Below are positions 1 through 12,905 of a DNA stretch of 64,000 nucleotides, piece by piece. A program made the translations under genes and the position numbers. Source of the stretch: Odobenus rosmarus divergens (Eukaryota > Chordata > Mammalia > Carnivora > Odobenidae); NCBI RefSeq assembly GCF_000321225.1, contig NW_004450303.1, positions 3,431,940 to 3,495,939 on the forward strand, read 5' to 3'. The first letter of the stretch is position 1; each line of letters opens with the position of its first letter. Below the pieces are notes generated by a model. That model made no database searches. It had not been told where the DNA came from and worked only from the letters and a program-made list of their open reading frames with translations.

Positions 1-187
1 AAAAAACGAAAAATATATGTAAAGCTATACACACACACATATATATTCATGAATATAAATAACATTCATCATATAAATGTTCATTATTGTGTTAGTCCTA
101 ATAGTAAGTATATTACTATAGTGCATCCATACAATATGACAAAAGTTGATAATTACATATATATGAATTTTCTATGTAAAAATATTA

Positions 188-698
<511 letters not shown>

Positions 699-874
699 GG
701 ACGCCTGGGTGGCTCAGTCGGTTAAGCCTCTGCCTTCAGCTCAGGTCATGATCCCACCCCGCATCGGGCTCCCTGCCCGGCGGGGAGTCTGCTTCTCCCT
801 CTCCCACTCCCCCTGCTTGTGTTCCCTCTCTCTCTCTTTCTCTCTCTGACAAATAAACAAATTAAAACAAAAAT
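699..874 (+). repeat. CanSINE (SINEC), plus strand
   Basis: The tRNA-Lys-derived head (GCCTGGGTGGCTCAGTCGGTT) is followed by the CT-rich block and an A-rich tail. An 18-bp direct repeat flanks it (681-698 and 875-892). It lies antisense to GLRA3. Confidence 0.95.
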
Positions 875-2498
875 TTATTACTTCACATTTGGTTAGCGTT
901 TCATACTTTGAAAGTACTCAAAGATATATCATTTCACTTGATTCCAGCAACTGTTTCTGAGATAGACAGGAGAAATGCCTATCTACTATATGAAGACCTT
1001 CCTTACTCATTGATTCTGTCCGGTACTTTTTAGCACTTATTGAGAGCCAGGTGTTATTTGTTTCAGAGGCCTTTACATTTGCTTTAAAGTAAGTGCTAAA
1101 GGATAAATTCAACTGAAGATGAATAATTCCTTAAATGTAATTTATGTAAGTTAATTTATGCATTAATAATTTGGAAACTATTAATGCAGAAAAGAGCAAA
1201 ATATGTTATTCTCTATCAATAAATTTGAAAATAATTTAAAAACGCACTTACTAATAAAAAACCTGAGATATATGTGTTCTATATATTCATGCCCTGTGTC
1301 TCTATTATGGTAAGTAATTAATAGAGGAATAAATTATGTCTTAATTAACCATTTTGTTGATATCTCTGCTTATGCTCTGATTATACTCCCTACTACCATG
1401 ACCATGGTATTTCTCCTTAAAATAATTGTTTATCTGAACAACCAAAATCTTGGTTTTATTCTCTCCTTATTCTAACTATGTTAGGAAAAATAAGGTCAGT
1501 GAATTAACATGCTGATCTTTTTTTTAGGTGACATTCTCTGATCCAATTGTGAAAGAGAATCAAAGAGCACATCCAGGAAACTTGCTACTGTATTTTTAGA
1601 TAGGTTTCAGTGCAAAACTTCCAGGCTTGTGGCTTGAGCCACCTGCTACTGTGATTCATGGGCACAGTCACTGGATAAAGGGATGGATGAGATTCCAGGG
1701 CTTAAAATTCCTAACAAAGTTTCAGAAACTCTGGGAAAGTTGGATTCTACCCTTAAGTGTTTAGGGATCAGAAACATACATGCAAGCTATCTATGATCCT
1801 TTTATCAATTTATCAACTACATACAGAATGCCTAAAAATTCTTAAAATATATGAATATACTTTAGATTTTTAAGATTCTATTAAAATACAAAATTTTTTA
1901 AATAATGAAATGAAATAGGGCAAGAATAACTGAACTATTTTCATGATATCACTGTTAAATTATCCAAGTAATCTCAGGCACCTGTGTTGGGGTTAATATA
2001 GAGCATGAAATCATTCCTAATACCTGGCTTGCTAAAAGGTAAAACAGAGGCCACTGAGGGCAAGGGAAGGTTTTGGAGAAGGGCGTAGGCCTTTGGAATG
2101 CCAAGGCCTGCATGACCACTCTGCCATAGGAATGTAGTGGGGAGTGGCTTTTCCTGAAGCTTTCTTAGCCCAAACAGCCGTCCTATGATCTAAGAGATGT
2201 ATGCATTGTCCCTTAGGCTATGTTTAGCAGAACTCATTGAACACGCAGATTAGCATATCGTATCTTTCCCGTAAACAGATCTTCTTAGTTCCAGTAAGAC
2301 CCCTTGTCACACTTTACGTGCTTGAGAAACAGTGATAAAGATTTATGATTATCCTGAAGGACCAATAAAGGTGGGAGCAAAGAAGAGCAAAGGGTCTTTG
2401 TCTCTGAACGTTGACCCCCCCTTGCCTTCTCCTCTCTTTCACAGAAAAGTCTGGAATAATCTTTCATCCATCGGTACAGGGATTGCTGGCCATTCCCA
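875..2498. other. Intron 6, mostly unassigned
   Basis: AT-rich sequence with no convincing exon, RNA gene or recognisable repeat. A short GC-richer patch at 1990-2180 looks old and repeat-like, but I cannot name a family. Confidence 0.4.
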
Positions 2499-2745
2499 GC
2501 ACACCTGGGTGGCACAGTCGGTTGAGCATCCAAGTCTTGGTTTCAGCTCAGGTCATGCCCTCAGGGTCATGGGATTAAGCCCCCCTCCATCAGGTTCTGC
2601 ACTCAGAGTGGAGTCTGCTTAAGAGTCTCACTGCCTCTCCCTCTGCCCCTACACCCCCTCCAACCTCCCGCTGTAGCTGGCTCATGGACATGTGTGTGTG
2701 TGCTCTCTCTCAAATAAATAAATACGTAAATCTTCAAAAAAATAA
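2499..2745 (+). repeat. CanSINE, plus strand
   Basis: Diverged head (ACCTGGGTGGCACAGTCGGT), the 'CAGGTCATG' box, a CT-rich block, TG-rich insert and an A-rich tail with AAATAAATAAA. It is older than most copies here. Confidence 0.9.
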
Positions 2746-3377
2746 AAAAATAAATTATCCAAGCAATCTCATGATGAAATTAGTAATAATTACTAACCAT
2801 TTGGGTACTTTGACTACATTCTGTAAGGTTCATGTGATTCTCAAAAAAAAAAAAAAAATTCTTCTTGTGCCTTATAAAGAGTGTTTTCATAACTATCACT
2901 GGGAGGAAAAATAATGGTATATTGTATATACATTTATATAAATAAATATATAGCACATGTGTATGTGTGGCTCTAGAGAGAAAAATGAGCAAGTGACACA
3001 AGCTCTGACATGGTAACACTGGTACAACAAGACTGGAACTTCTTCAAGCATGTTTATATTTTAACTGTCATTTTACTTTATTTTAATTTATTTAATTATA
3101 TATTTTACTTTTCAGACTTAAAGTTTATTTCTTTCAGGTGATTCAAAATTTATTTTGATTTATTGATTCATATTCTAGTTACAAATTAAAAAAATCTGCA
3201 TTCTAGTCTCAATTCTCCTTCAAAAAAAAAAATACCAGAGACAATATAAACCATATTACAATTCACTGATAAAAGGACAAATAATCCAACATAAAAATGG
3301 GGACCAGATGACAATTTTATACCATTCGAGCTACTTATTTTTGGTTGTCCACAATTTTCAATTAAAAGTATCCTGGC
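2746..3377. other. Intron 6, unassigned AT-rich sequence
   Basis: A-runs and AT-rich stretches (for example 2844-2860 and 3060-3110). No gene and no recognised repeat. Confidence 0.4.
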
Positions 3378-3378
3378 T

Positions 3379-3589
3379 GTGGGGCGCCTGGGTGGCTCAG
3401 TTGGTCAAGCTTCGGACTCTCGGTTTTGGCTCAGGTCATGATCTCAGGGTCATGAGATCCAGCCCCAAGTCCAGTCCCAGCTCAGCACAGAGTCTCCTTG
3501 AGATTCTCTTCCTCTCTTTCCCTGTCCCTCCCCCACCCCCCGCTTGCTGTGCCTCTCTCTAAAATAAATAAATAAAACCTTTAAGAAAG
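3379..3589 (+). repeat. CanSINE, plus strand
   Basis: Head GGGCGCCTGGGTGGCTCAG, CT-rich middle and AAATAAATAAA tail. A perfect 13-bp target-site duplication (AAGTATCCTGGCT) lies at 3366-3378 and 3590-3602. Confidence 0.96.
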
Positions 3590-3599
3590 AAGTATCCTG

Positions 3600-6358
3600 G
3601 CTCAGATGGATGAAGCAAAAAAGAAAGGAGAATCAAATTATTAAAATCAGGTATGAAAGAGGGGACATTACTATTCAGAGAAATTAAAGGATGATAAAGA
3701 AGTATTATGAATAACTGTATACCAACAAGTGGAATGTCTTAGATGAAATGGACAAATATATAGAATGACACATATTACTGAAACTGATTCAAGAAGAAAT
3801 AGAAAATCTGAATAGACCTATAAAAAGTAAAGAGGTTAAATTAGTAATCTTAAAACTTCGCACGAGGGAAAACTGAAGACCTCTGTTAAATATCTAAAGA
3901 AGAATTAATAACAATCCTTCTTCTAAAATCTTCCAGGAACTATACAGCAAGGAATAATTCCTAACTCATTCAATTAGCTCAGTATTACCCTGATAGTAAA
4001 ACCAGACAAAGACATCACAGGAAAAAATGTATATAGACAATGTCTCTTGTGAATATAAATGTAAAATCCCCAGAAAAATACTAGCAAACTGAATCCCGCA
4101 ACATATGGAAAGAGTTATACATCATAACCAACCAGAATTTATCATGGAATGCAAGCAAGTTTGGCTTAATGTAATACAAGTCAATGTAACACACTATATA
4201 AATAGAAAAAAAACAAAAACTATATGATCATCTCAATAGAAGTAAAACTGTCAAAAATCCAATAATCTTTCATAACAAACACACTCAACAAACTAGAAAC
4301 AGAAGATAATTTCCTCAACTTGATAAAGGGCATTTATGAAGAACTTATAGCTGATACCATACTTAATGGTGAAAAGCTGAATGCTTTCCTACTAAATTCT
4401 GGAACAAGGCAAGAATGTTTGCTCTTGCCACATCCATTAAACATTGTACTGAGAGCTTCCAGCCAGGATAATTAAGGCAACAATTAAGGAAAAGGTATTT
4501 AGATTGAGAAGGAAGTAGCAAAACTATCTCTATAAGGAGAAGATATTACCTTGCATAAAGAAAATCCTAGAGAATTCACTAAAAATCTAGTTGAACTGCT
4601 GGGTTCAGCAAAGTTATAGGATACACTATCGGTATACAAAAATCAACTGTGTTTCTATACACTAGCAATAATCAAAATAATTGAGCAAACAATTCCATTT
4701 ATGATAGAACCAAATAAAATAAAATCCTTATAAATAAATTTAACAAAAGAAGTGTAAGGCTTCTACACTAAAAAATACAAAACACAGCTGAACAAAATTA
4801 AAAAATTGGAACAAAATGGAAAATCATTCTGTAGTCATTAATTAGAAGACTAAATATGGCTAGATCAGAATACTTCCCATATTGCTCTACAAATTCATTG
4901 CAATCTCTATCAAAATTTCAACTGGCTTTCATGCAGAAATGTACAAGCTAATCTTAAAATTATTATGGAAATTCAAGAGACCTAGAATAACCAATATAGC
5001 CTTCAGGGTAAAATGAACAAATTTGGTGGACTCACATTTCCCCATTTCAAGACTTGCTATAAATAACAACAAAATAGGATAATGTCATAAGTATAGATAT
5101 GCAGATCAGTGGAATGGAATTGGAAGTCCAGAAATAATGATTTATGGTCAGCTGATTTTCAACAAAGAACTAAGGCTATTCTATAGGGAAATAATGGTCT
5201 CCTCAATAGATGGTACAGGGCGAACTTGGTATTCACATGCAAAAGAATGAACTTCTACCCTATCTCATACTATTGAAAATGGATCGTAGACCTACATTTA
5301 AATGCTAAACTAAAAATTCTTAGAAGGCATAAGAGTACATCTCTATGACCTTAGGTTAGGCAACAATTTTTTTAAATACGATACCAAAATCACAAGTAAC
5401 AAAAGAAAAAGAAAGTGATTAATTGGGCTTACTCAAAATTAAAAGTTTTTGTGCTTCAAATAACATCATTAAGAAAGTGAAAAGACAACATACCAACTGG
5501 GGAAAAGCATATGTAAATCAACAATAAGAGAAATAACTGACTTAGAAAATGGGCAAGGGAATCGAATAAACATCTTTTTCCAAAGAAGATAGGCAAATAT
5601 CAATAAGCACATGAAAAGATGCTCATCCTTACGCATTAGGGAAATGCAAATCAAAACCACAATGAGATAGTACTTCACTCCCTAAAATGGCCATAATAAA
5701 GAAGACGGACAATGACAAGCGTTGGTTAGGATGTGGAGAAGCTGGAATCCTCATTCACTGCTGGAAGGACTGTAAAAAGGTGTGGTTACTTTGAAAAACA
5801 GTTTGGTGGCACAGATACACCATATGATCCAGCTTCCCACTCCTAATTCTATACCCAAGAGATATGACATATATCCACCCCAAAACTTGCACGTGAGTGT
5901 TCATAAGTGGTCCAAAGGTGGAAATACCCCAAATGTCTAGCAACTGACGAATGAATAAACAAAATGAGGTATATCCATACAATAGAGTATTATTTGGCAA
6001 TAAAAGGAACGAAGTATCGAAATATGCTACCAGAGGGAGGAATCTCAAAAACATTCTTCTCATTGAAAGAAGACTATCACAAAGGCCACATGTGATTCCA
6101 TTTATATAAAGCATCCCAAAAATATAAAGCTATAGAGACAGAAAGTTGATTAGTGATTGTCTGGAGTTGCTGGATGGGGAGACTGCTAATGGATATAAGG
6201 CTATTTTTTTTTTTTTTTTATTCAGGAGATAAAATATGGTGGTGGTTTTTGCACACCTCTGTAAATATACTAAAAACATTGAGCTGTATTCCTTAAACAA
6301 GTGAGTTTTATAGTACCTAAATTAAATCTCAATAGAGTTGTTTTAAAAAATTCTTTAG
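3600..6358 (+). mobile_element. Old L1 (L1M-type), 3' 2.7 kb
   Basis: Decayed L1 ORF2 sequence followed by a 3' UTR. Recognisable landmarks are the region coding for the ORF2 C-terminal part (4000-5800) with many stops, the segment around 5640 ('AATGCAAATCAAAACCACAA'), the 5930-6110 block (rolling text of 'AATAGAGTATTATTTGGCAA' type), and the end near 6240-6340 typical of L1MA/L1MB-like tails. It is 5'-truncated, antisense to GLRA3, and has no intact ORF. Confidence 0.8.
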
Positions 6359-6548
6359 GGTGGCTGGGTGACTCAGTCGTTAAGCGTCTGCCTTCAGCTC
6401 AGGTCATTATCCCAGGGTCCTGGGATCGAGCCCCCCATCGGGCTCCCTGCTCCATGGGAAGCCTGCTTCTTCCTCTCCCACTCCCCCTGCTTGTGTTCCC
6501 TCTCTCGCTGTGTCTCTCTCTCTGTCAAATAAATAAAATCTTAAAAAA
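6359..6548 (+). repeat. CanSINE inserted in the L1 tail
   Basis: Full head to A-tail. The flanks share TTCTTTAG / TCTTTAG with A-runs (6345-6358 and about 6548-6561), which fits insertion into the A-rich end of the L1 at 3600-6358. Confidence 0.93.
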
Positions 6549-6564
6549 AAAAAATCTTTAGTTA

Positions 6565-6780
6565 CAAGATGAACAAGTACAAAGGCCCTGAAGCAGGAAT
6601 CAGTGTGGCATATGTAAGAAAACCAACCACTGTGGCCAAATTACAGGGTAAGGGGACGAGGGAGAAGAGTGTCTCGGGGAGATGGGCAAGGGATACCACC
6701 AAGTCTGTGGTACTTTGTTGCAGCAGCCCTAGGAAACCAGTCCACCAACTTAAACCACTTCTAGAGGCCTCTTAGCATCT
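6565..6780. repeat. Ancient LINE2-like and MLT1-like fragments
   Basis: 6568-6690 resembles antisense L2 ('AAAGGCCCTGAAGCAGGAA'). 6695-6745 resembles the 3' end of an MLT1/MST MaLR LTR ('TGTGGTACTTTGTTGCAGCA'). Both are short and diverged, and family calls are from memory. Confidence 0.5.
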
Positions 6781-7783
6781 CACTAAAATTTGCTTGTCAT
6801 TGTAACTGCCCCTAGAGAGTGGAGCAAGGACATTGGTATTGACCTGCTTGCCCTTTATCTTTGTGTTGAGATGTGAACCTTGAGCTACCCATCAAATTAA
6901 ATATCAACCTCACCTCTGGGTTAAGAAAATGGCAGTGACTTTTTCACCAGATAGTGTGAATTGATTAAAGAGATAAAAGAGATTAAAGACTTGGCATAGT
7001 GAAAGGTCAGGTCACAGTCCTGGAAAATGATGAGCCAAAGAAGAATCATAGTTACTGTAAGGAAATAATACGAACAGCAGTTGATGCTAGTGGGAGGCTG
7101 TGGACTAACCACATTGAAGTGATGACTCATTTGTGGGTGGTTTAACAGAATTTGTAGGAACAGGTTAGGCAGCGAGAATAGATATTATGAGAATAGCCTG
7201 TGCTGGTTGAGAGAAGTGAACAGATCCCATGAATGTGCAAATACCACGTTAAGTCTATCAGTCCTTGACAACAATATCTTCTATCTAGTCTCAAAGGTAA
7301 AAGCTACCGTGTTGGTGTGAGTAGTAGGTACTTAAATAACAATAACTTGAAATGCATGAAATTGTAGCCAAAGAGAGGTTTAGGCAAATGAAGCCTTAAA
7401 AAAAAGCAATTTCTTTCATTTTGTTATCAAACACGATGTATATTGCCCAAGAGGAGCTAAAAAGTACATTTTATTGCTCACATAGAAATTAAAGGAACTT
7501 TTTTGGAAGCATCATTAGTATGTAACTATGGGCTTTTGGCAAAAAAAAAAAAGATGTAATTGAATACCAAGCATTTCTTTGATCCTATACAAATCAATTA
7601 TATCACAATATGCATTGAGTCCAAGTATTCATAAATTTCATATGCATTCATTTTCTGCTCTATGACTATGAAAAACACTAAGCTATAAATAGTTAAAATA
7701 ATTAACCTACCACTATAATTAAGAAACACTGAATATCATAAAACCAGAAGTCATAAGTGTAACAAAGAATGCTTGACCCCTAC
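6781..7783. other. Intron 6 upstream part, unassigned
   Basis: No repeat or gene recognised. It ends at the exon 6 donor (GTAGGG at 7783-7778). Confidence 0.45.
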
Positions 7784-7921
7784 CTGTGTTGTAATGTTTA
7801 GTGCAGTACCGTAAATCTTTCTCTTCTTTCAGCAGAAACTGGGGCAAAGTGAGTCCTTCGGCCACTTGTACAGGTGCCTCATCTTGCCATTCAAAAATGA
7901 GATCATTCATTGTGTACCCAA
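7784..7921 (-). CDS. GLRA3: GLRA3 exon 6 (ligand-binding domain, loop C)
   Basis: This 138-nt exon begins with two bases of Phe192, encodes Gly193 to Thr237 and ends with the first base of Gly238. The peptide runs [36 protein letters not shown] and RYCTKHYNT. It forms late beta strands of the extracellular domain and the start of loop C, where agonist and strychnine bind between subunits. Cys231 (7803-7805 region) bonds with Cys242 in exon 7. The Pro218 codon (mature Pro185) is CCC at 7844-7842. This is the known C-to-U editing site that gives the gain-of-function P185L receptor, and the genome carries the unedited form, as expected. Acceptor AG lies at 7922-7923 and donor GTAGGG at 7783-7778. 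The frame is open. Confidence 0.97.
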
Positions 7922-8606
7922 CTAGGTAAAACATAATAAAAATATTTATAGCATAAAAGGGCATTCAAAGAAATCAAATTTTTTAAAAAGCTTGTACATT
8001 TCACAGAGGGTGGGATGATGAGGGTCATCTTAACTCAACAGTTTGAGTTACGCATTGCACGATTCCACCTCACCAAAAAGTCTACTGAAGTTTATTCACA
8101 TGGAATATTCATCAAATAATGTAAGAAAATGTAATAGGTTAATAAAAAGCATGACATGGCATATAGAAACTTCAAAGGACATGCATATACATTCTTTCCT
8201 TGGAATGGGCAGCTCCTGGATTAGTTCAACATTTCATTTTGGTTCCACTCCATTAGATAGCCCCTCACCTTCTCTCAAATTATTCAGGGCTCTTTCAACA
8301 AAAACTGAAATTGTTACTGGTTAGGAAAAGACCTGAACTACAGTATCTGTGAGGGAAAGTACCAAGGCTGTTATCTGTCTTGATTTCATCATTAACTATT
8401 TTAGTTAACAGCATCTGCCTCTATGTTCCAAATCCCAAAATGAACAAACCGATATTTTAAATAGAAATGTCAGCTATTCAGAGAAAATCAGAGTACAAAG
8501 AAAAATCCATGTGGAACAGTTTGTGGAGGAGGAAACTCTTGCACATACTATCAGTGAATTCAGGATAGAATTAGCTAACATATTTTGTAATAAGAAGTCA
8601 ACATCT
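7922..8606 (-). other. Intron 5, 3' end, no repeat seen
   Basis: Sequence just upstream of exon 6 in the transcript. The acceptor is preceded by a T-rich tract. I see no other exon or repeat up to the CanSINE at 8607. Confidence 0.5.
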
Positions 8607-8817
8607 AAGGGCGCCTGGGTGGCTCAGTCATTAGGTGTCTGCCTTCGGCTGAGGTCATGCTCTCAGGGTCCTGGGATCGAGGCCCGCGTCGGGTTCCCTG
8701 CTCAGCAGGAAGCCTGCTTCTCCCTCTCCCACTCCCCCTGCTTGTGTTCCCTCTCTGGCTGTGTCTCTCTCTCTGTCAAATAAATAAAATCTTAAAAAAA
8801 AAAAAAAAAAAGAAGAA
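8607..8817 (+). repeat. CanSINE, plus strand
   Basis: Well-conserved head (GGGCGCCTGGGTGGCTCAGT) and a tail ending in an A18-like run. A 15-bp duplication (AAGAAGTCAACATCT, one mismatch) lies at 8592-8606 and 8818-8832. It is antisense to GLRA3, 686 bp upstream of exon 6. Confidence 0.96.
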
Positions 8818-8832
8818 AAGAAGTCAGCATCT

Positions 8833-9949
8833 TTCAGTAAATGGAAAATTAATATTTATACAGGAGAGCTATCTAAGAAAAGCAGGATTTCACCTTTTCT
8901 TTTCTTCCTCTGAATGAGAAGTTATTGAAATATACACTTAAAGTCTGCGGCCAGAGTGGGAGTCAAAAGTGAATGGAACTTGAGGGGCAAGACTATTGTT
9001 ACAATGTACAACTACCATGGAGGTAGAGAGAGAGAGAAAACACTTGATCTGGCTTTTGGACTAAGTCAAGTGGGCAGATAAAGGAAGCTGAAGCTCTAGA
9101 TTCATAAGCAGCAAGCAAGGGCAATTGTCCCAAACAAGTTATCCTGGAGGCAAGCTGGTACAGTAGGAAAGAGGCTGTTTAGTGTCTAGAAAGAGCTGGT
9201 GTGGAGCAGATTTGGCTGGACAGAGCCATGTGTAAGGAAGACAAGATATGTGAAATTGCATCCCAGTTTAGACAGACCAATAGAGAAACTTCATTTTGTT
9301 TTTATATTCTAAAGGGTTTTTTTTGTTGTTTTATTTTTTTTTTGCTTTTTTTTTTTTAGGGTCTTCTGTAAAAAGAAATGAGCTCTCTGAGACTCCCTCA
9401 AAGACAAGCTTTAGTCTCTAATGCCATTATAGGCAGTATATTTAGCTTCCTCATGCTAAATAATCATCCACAGAAAGTAATTTAGGCATGGGAAACTCCT
9501 AATCAAACTATGCTACTTCCTTATGGTCCCTAAAATAGTTGTTTGAAACCAGAAAGAAAATAGTGAGTTGGCATATGTAGGGGGTCATTCTTTTGTTCTG
9601 AGTAATTTACTTGGATGGTCAACAAAAACAACTAAATGTTAATTTTGTCTCAGTAAACTTTCAAACGTAACTTAAAAAAATCAATACTCTTTTACACAGT
9701 TCAAAGTGTTTTAGCAATACTTTCGGTTGGCAGATCTTTATACAAGTCTGAGGATGTGAAGGAGAACAGATTGGCTAATGAGATCAAGGTGGTGAGTTGA
9801 ACTGCCTCGTACAGTAATCACTTTCACAGCAAGAAATAGTTTATTCAGAAAACAAAGATATTAACCCTAATTTCAACCAACAATCTCATATGGTAACTGC
9901 AGGGAAACATGTAAACAAATGACTCAATGCAACCAAACATTTGTTTCTT
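8833..9949. other. Intron 5, unassigned
   Basis: No gene or named repeat. T-rich low-complexity sequence at 9300-9360. Confidence 0.4.
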
Positions 9950-10440
9950 AAGGATTTATTTGGTACCAACTGTATGTAAATCATCCTGCTAGGCGTAGGG
10001 CCCAAGAGCTGTTATTACGGGGTAGAAAATTAGTAGCATAGGAGGGGTCCAAAGTGCTATGTGCATTCCAAAGAAGGATGTATGATATCCAGTTAGACCT
10101 CATTTGAACTGGACCTTGAAGTAAGACAGTGGCTTCATATAAAGAGTGTGAGAAAAGATAAGGTACTCAGGCAAAGAGAACAGTATAAGTAGTTGAAAGA
10201 AACTGCAAACTCCCCGGGTTTATAATAGGAATAGAAATAGCTTCATTTGTCTAGAGCCAGAGTGCATGAAGGAACATGAGAAATGAAAAGATAAATTAAG
10301 GTAAGATTGTGTGAATTTTAAATTCCAGGTTGAAAACTTTGATTTTCCAAAATTCCCTGTGGGCAATGATGAACAGTTGGAATCTTCTGAGCAGGGGAGT
10401 GACATGACAAAGATTCTGTTTCAGAGACAGTAGCAAGATC
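9950..10440 (-). repeat. LINE2-like ancient repeat
   Basis: Diverged text resembling antisense L2 3' sequence, including 'GCTAGGCGTAGGGCCCAAG', 'CTGGACCTTGAAG' and 'GAGCAGGGGAGTGACATGA'. Family assignment is by memory of the consensus style. Confidence 0.5.
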
Positions 10441-11000
10441 CACTCATGAGATTCGCAAGGTGCAAACTACTTTCATAATCATAATAAGACATTTGCCTTT
10501 TTCATCGTGTTGACGTTAGCCCAGATGGTGAAAAAAGAATAGGAGGGTAAAACTTCAAGTGCTTTAGCATAATTACAGACAGTGGCCACAAACTGTGTGG
10601 GTGGTTATTGTTTTCTTTACTGACATATCCTGTAGTGCAGGAATAACAATGCCAATTTTAAAGAATATCCACGATCCTTGATGAAGCAGTAACGATTATA
10701 ATTTTATTAAATTTTAACCCTTATATAAATGTCCTTTTAATTTTCTCTGTGTTAAAAGGCACATATAAAGTGCTTCTACTGCATACTGTATTATGCTGAT
10801 TCTTTTAAAGAAGAGAAATGGGGTGATTGACTTGCAAGTTAAATCAAGTTTGTGGGGTTTTTTTTGTGAAACACTTTTTCTTGAAAAAAAAAAGACTGGT
10901 AAACTATGGTTATTACATATGGCAGACCATTTTCTCAAAAATAAAGGAAATGAGGCTAGCATATTGATGGAAACAATTGAGAGTATTTGTCATCAATGAT
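10441..11000. other. Intron 5, unassigned
   Basis: AT-rich, with no recognised feature. Confidence 0.4.
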
Positions 11001-11017
11001 AGATTTTGAACTTTTAT

Positions 11018-11213
11018 TATTTTTTTTTAAAGATTTTATTTATTTATTTGAGAGAAAGAGCGAGAGAGAGAGCACATGAGAGGGAGGAGGGTCAGAGGGA
11101 GAAGCAGACTCCCTGCTGAGCAGGGAGCCCAATGCGGGACTTGATCCCGGGACTCCAGGATCATGACCTGAGCCGAAGGCAGTTGCTTAACCAACTGAGC
11201 CACCCAGGCGCCC
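11018..11213 (-). repeat. CanSINE, minus strand
   Basis: Reverse complement of head and tail (AAAGATTTTATTTATTTATT to CCACCCAGGCGCCCT). A duplication of about 16-17 bp (AGATTTTGAACTTTTA) lies at 11001-11017 and 11214-11230. Same sense as GLRA3. Confidence 0.96.
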
Positions 11214-11439
11214 TAGATTTTGAACTTTTAAGTCAAAATTAGAATTTTGAGAAAAATTGCCCAATATGTAATGATTTTTTGATGATATTAATGGTGATAT
11301 TAACAAAAGTGACCTTTCAGTATTGTACAATGACATGCATCAGTGTTTGGAAGATCTAAATAGCTCTTTAAAGTAACATTTCCCAAATGACCGAAGTATG
11401 ATGTTAAAAAATTATGCATAGGCAAAATATCCATTCAAA

Positions 11440-11805
11440 GTGCAAGATAGACAAATGGATTTTAATTTACAAAAGTATGAAGAATGTGTTGATGGGGTTT
11501 CCAATTCCACATTGCAACTAACCTTTCAGAGAGTACAGGTTTTTTTGCATATTGCAGAATTTTTTTAAAGGCTGAGTACTACTCAGTACTTGTTTACTTA
11601 TTCCATTGTATGTTTATACCACGTTTTCTTTATCCATTCATCTGTCAGTAGATATTTAGATTGTTTCTACATTTTGGTTATTATGACTAGTACTGCAATA
11701 AACATAGTAGTGCTAATATTTTTTTGAGATCCTGATTTTAATTCTTTTGGAAAAATACCTAGAAGTAGGATTACTGGATCATTTGGTAGTTCTTTTTTTA
11801 ATTTT
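11440..11805 (-). mobile_element. L1 5' piece, inverted
   Basis: Reverse complement of L1 sequence upstream of the part at 11806-12360 ('CCATTGTATGTTTATACCAC', 'GTAGGATTACTGGATCATTT'). With the plus-strand 3' part it forms one L1 whose 5' portion is inverted, the product of twin priming. Confidence 0.75.
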
Positions 11806-12360
11806 TGCTACAACATGGATAAACCTTGAGGACATTATGCTAAGTGAAATAAGCTAGTCACAGAATATCAAATACTGCATGATTTCAATTATTTAAGGTA
11901 TATAAAATAGTCAAATCAGTAGAATCAAAGAATAGAATAACAGTTGTCAGGAGCTGGAGAGAAGGGAAAATGAGAATCACTAATCACAGACATAAAGTTT
12001 TAGCCAAACAAGATGAGTAAGTTCTAGAGATCTGCTGTACAACATTGTACCTACAATCAACAATAATGAATTATATACTTAGAAATTTAAAAGGGTAGGG
12101 GCTCCTGGGTGGCTCAATCAGTTAAGCGTCCAATTCTTGGTTTCTGTTTAGGTCATGATCTCCCGGTGGTAAGTTTGAGTCCAAGTAGGCTCAATAGGGA
12201 GTTGGCTTGAGATTTTTTTCCCTCTGCCCCTCCCCTTGCTTGTGTGTGTGCTCTCTCTCTCTCTAAAATAAATAAATAAAGCTTTAAAAAAAATTTAAGA
12301 AGGTAGATATCATGCTAAGTGTTATCACATACAGTAAATTAAATTTTTTAAAAGGGTAAT
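11806..12360 (+). mobile_element. L1 3' piece of the same insertion
   Basis: Plus-strand L1 3' sequence ('CTACAACATGGATAAACCTT', 'TTATGCTAAGTGAAATAAGC') continuing to about 12360, interrupted by a CanSINE at 12099-12290. In L1 order it follows directly on the inverted part at 11440-11805. Confidence 0.8.
12099..12290 (+). repeat. CanSINE inside the L1 3' end
   Basis: Head GGCTCCTGGGTGGCTCAAT to an A-rich tail. A 16-bp duplication (AAATTTAAAAGGGTAG, one mismatch) lies at 12083-12098 and 12291-12306. Confidence 0.95.
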
Positions 12361-12874
12361 TTGCATTCTTGAGATGGCAAAGAAAAAAAAACTCATTCTT
12401 TTCCAATGGTCCATCAAGAATACAAGTCAGAGGTAATATTTCAGTCTCTCATTTTGTCAAAATTGGGGATTCATTAAATATATATTTGAGGAAAAATAAG
12501 AAGTTGAAACAACTTCAAAGTTTCAAGTCTAACTCACTGATAGGGAGCTATGCCACGGTCTAGTTTATATCTCATGTCATTTGAGTAGCCTTCTCTGACT
12601 GTCTTATAAAATGATTTTCGTCCAATCAGTCAGCATTAGTTTTTTCTATTCACTTTTCCCATAGAATTTATCTTATTTGACATTGTATATATTCATCAAG
12701 GTTTGGGGTATTTTTCTACCTAGCCTCCTAGGACTGAAATTTCATAAAAGCTGAGATTATTCCATTTTAGTCACTGGCATATTTTTCAGTACCTAAAATA
12801 TTACATAGCATATAGCAGGCTGTTAGAATATTTGAATTAGAAATAGAGAAGGAGGAAGGGGGAAGGGGATGGTG

Positions 12875-12905
<31 letters not shown>

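Noticed and set aside
6301..6561. Peptides of the type 'GSWDRAPHRAPCSMGSLLLPL' recurring at many places in the window
   Set aside because: These are translations of CanSINE copies in various frames, not genes.
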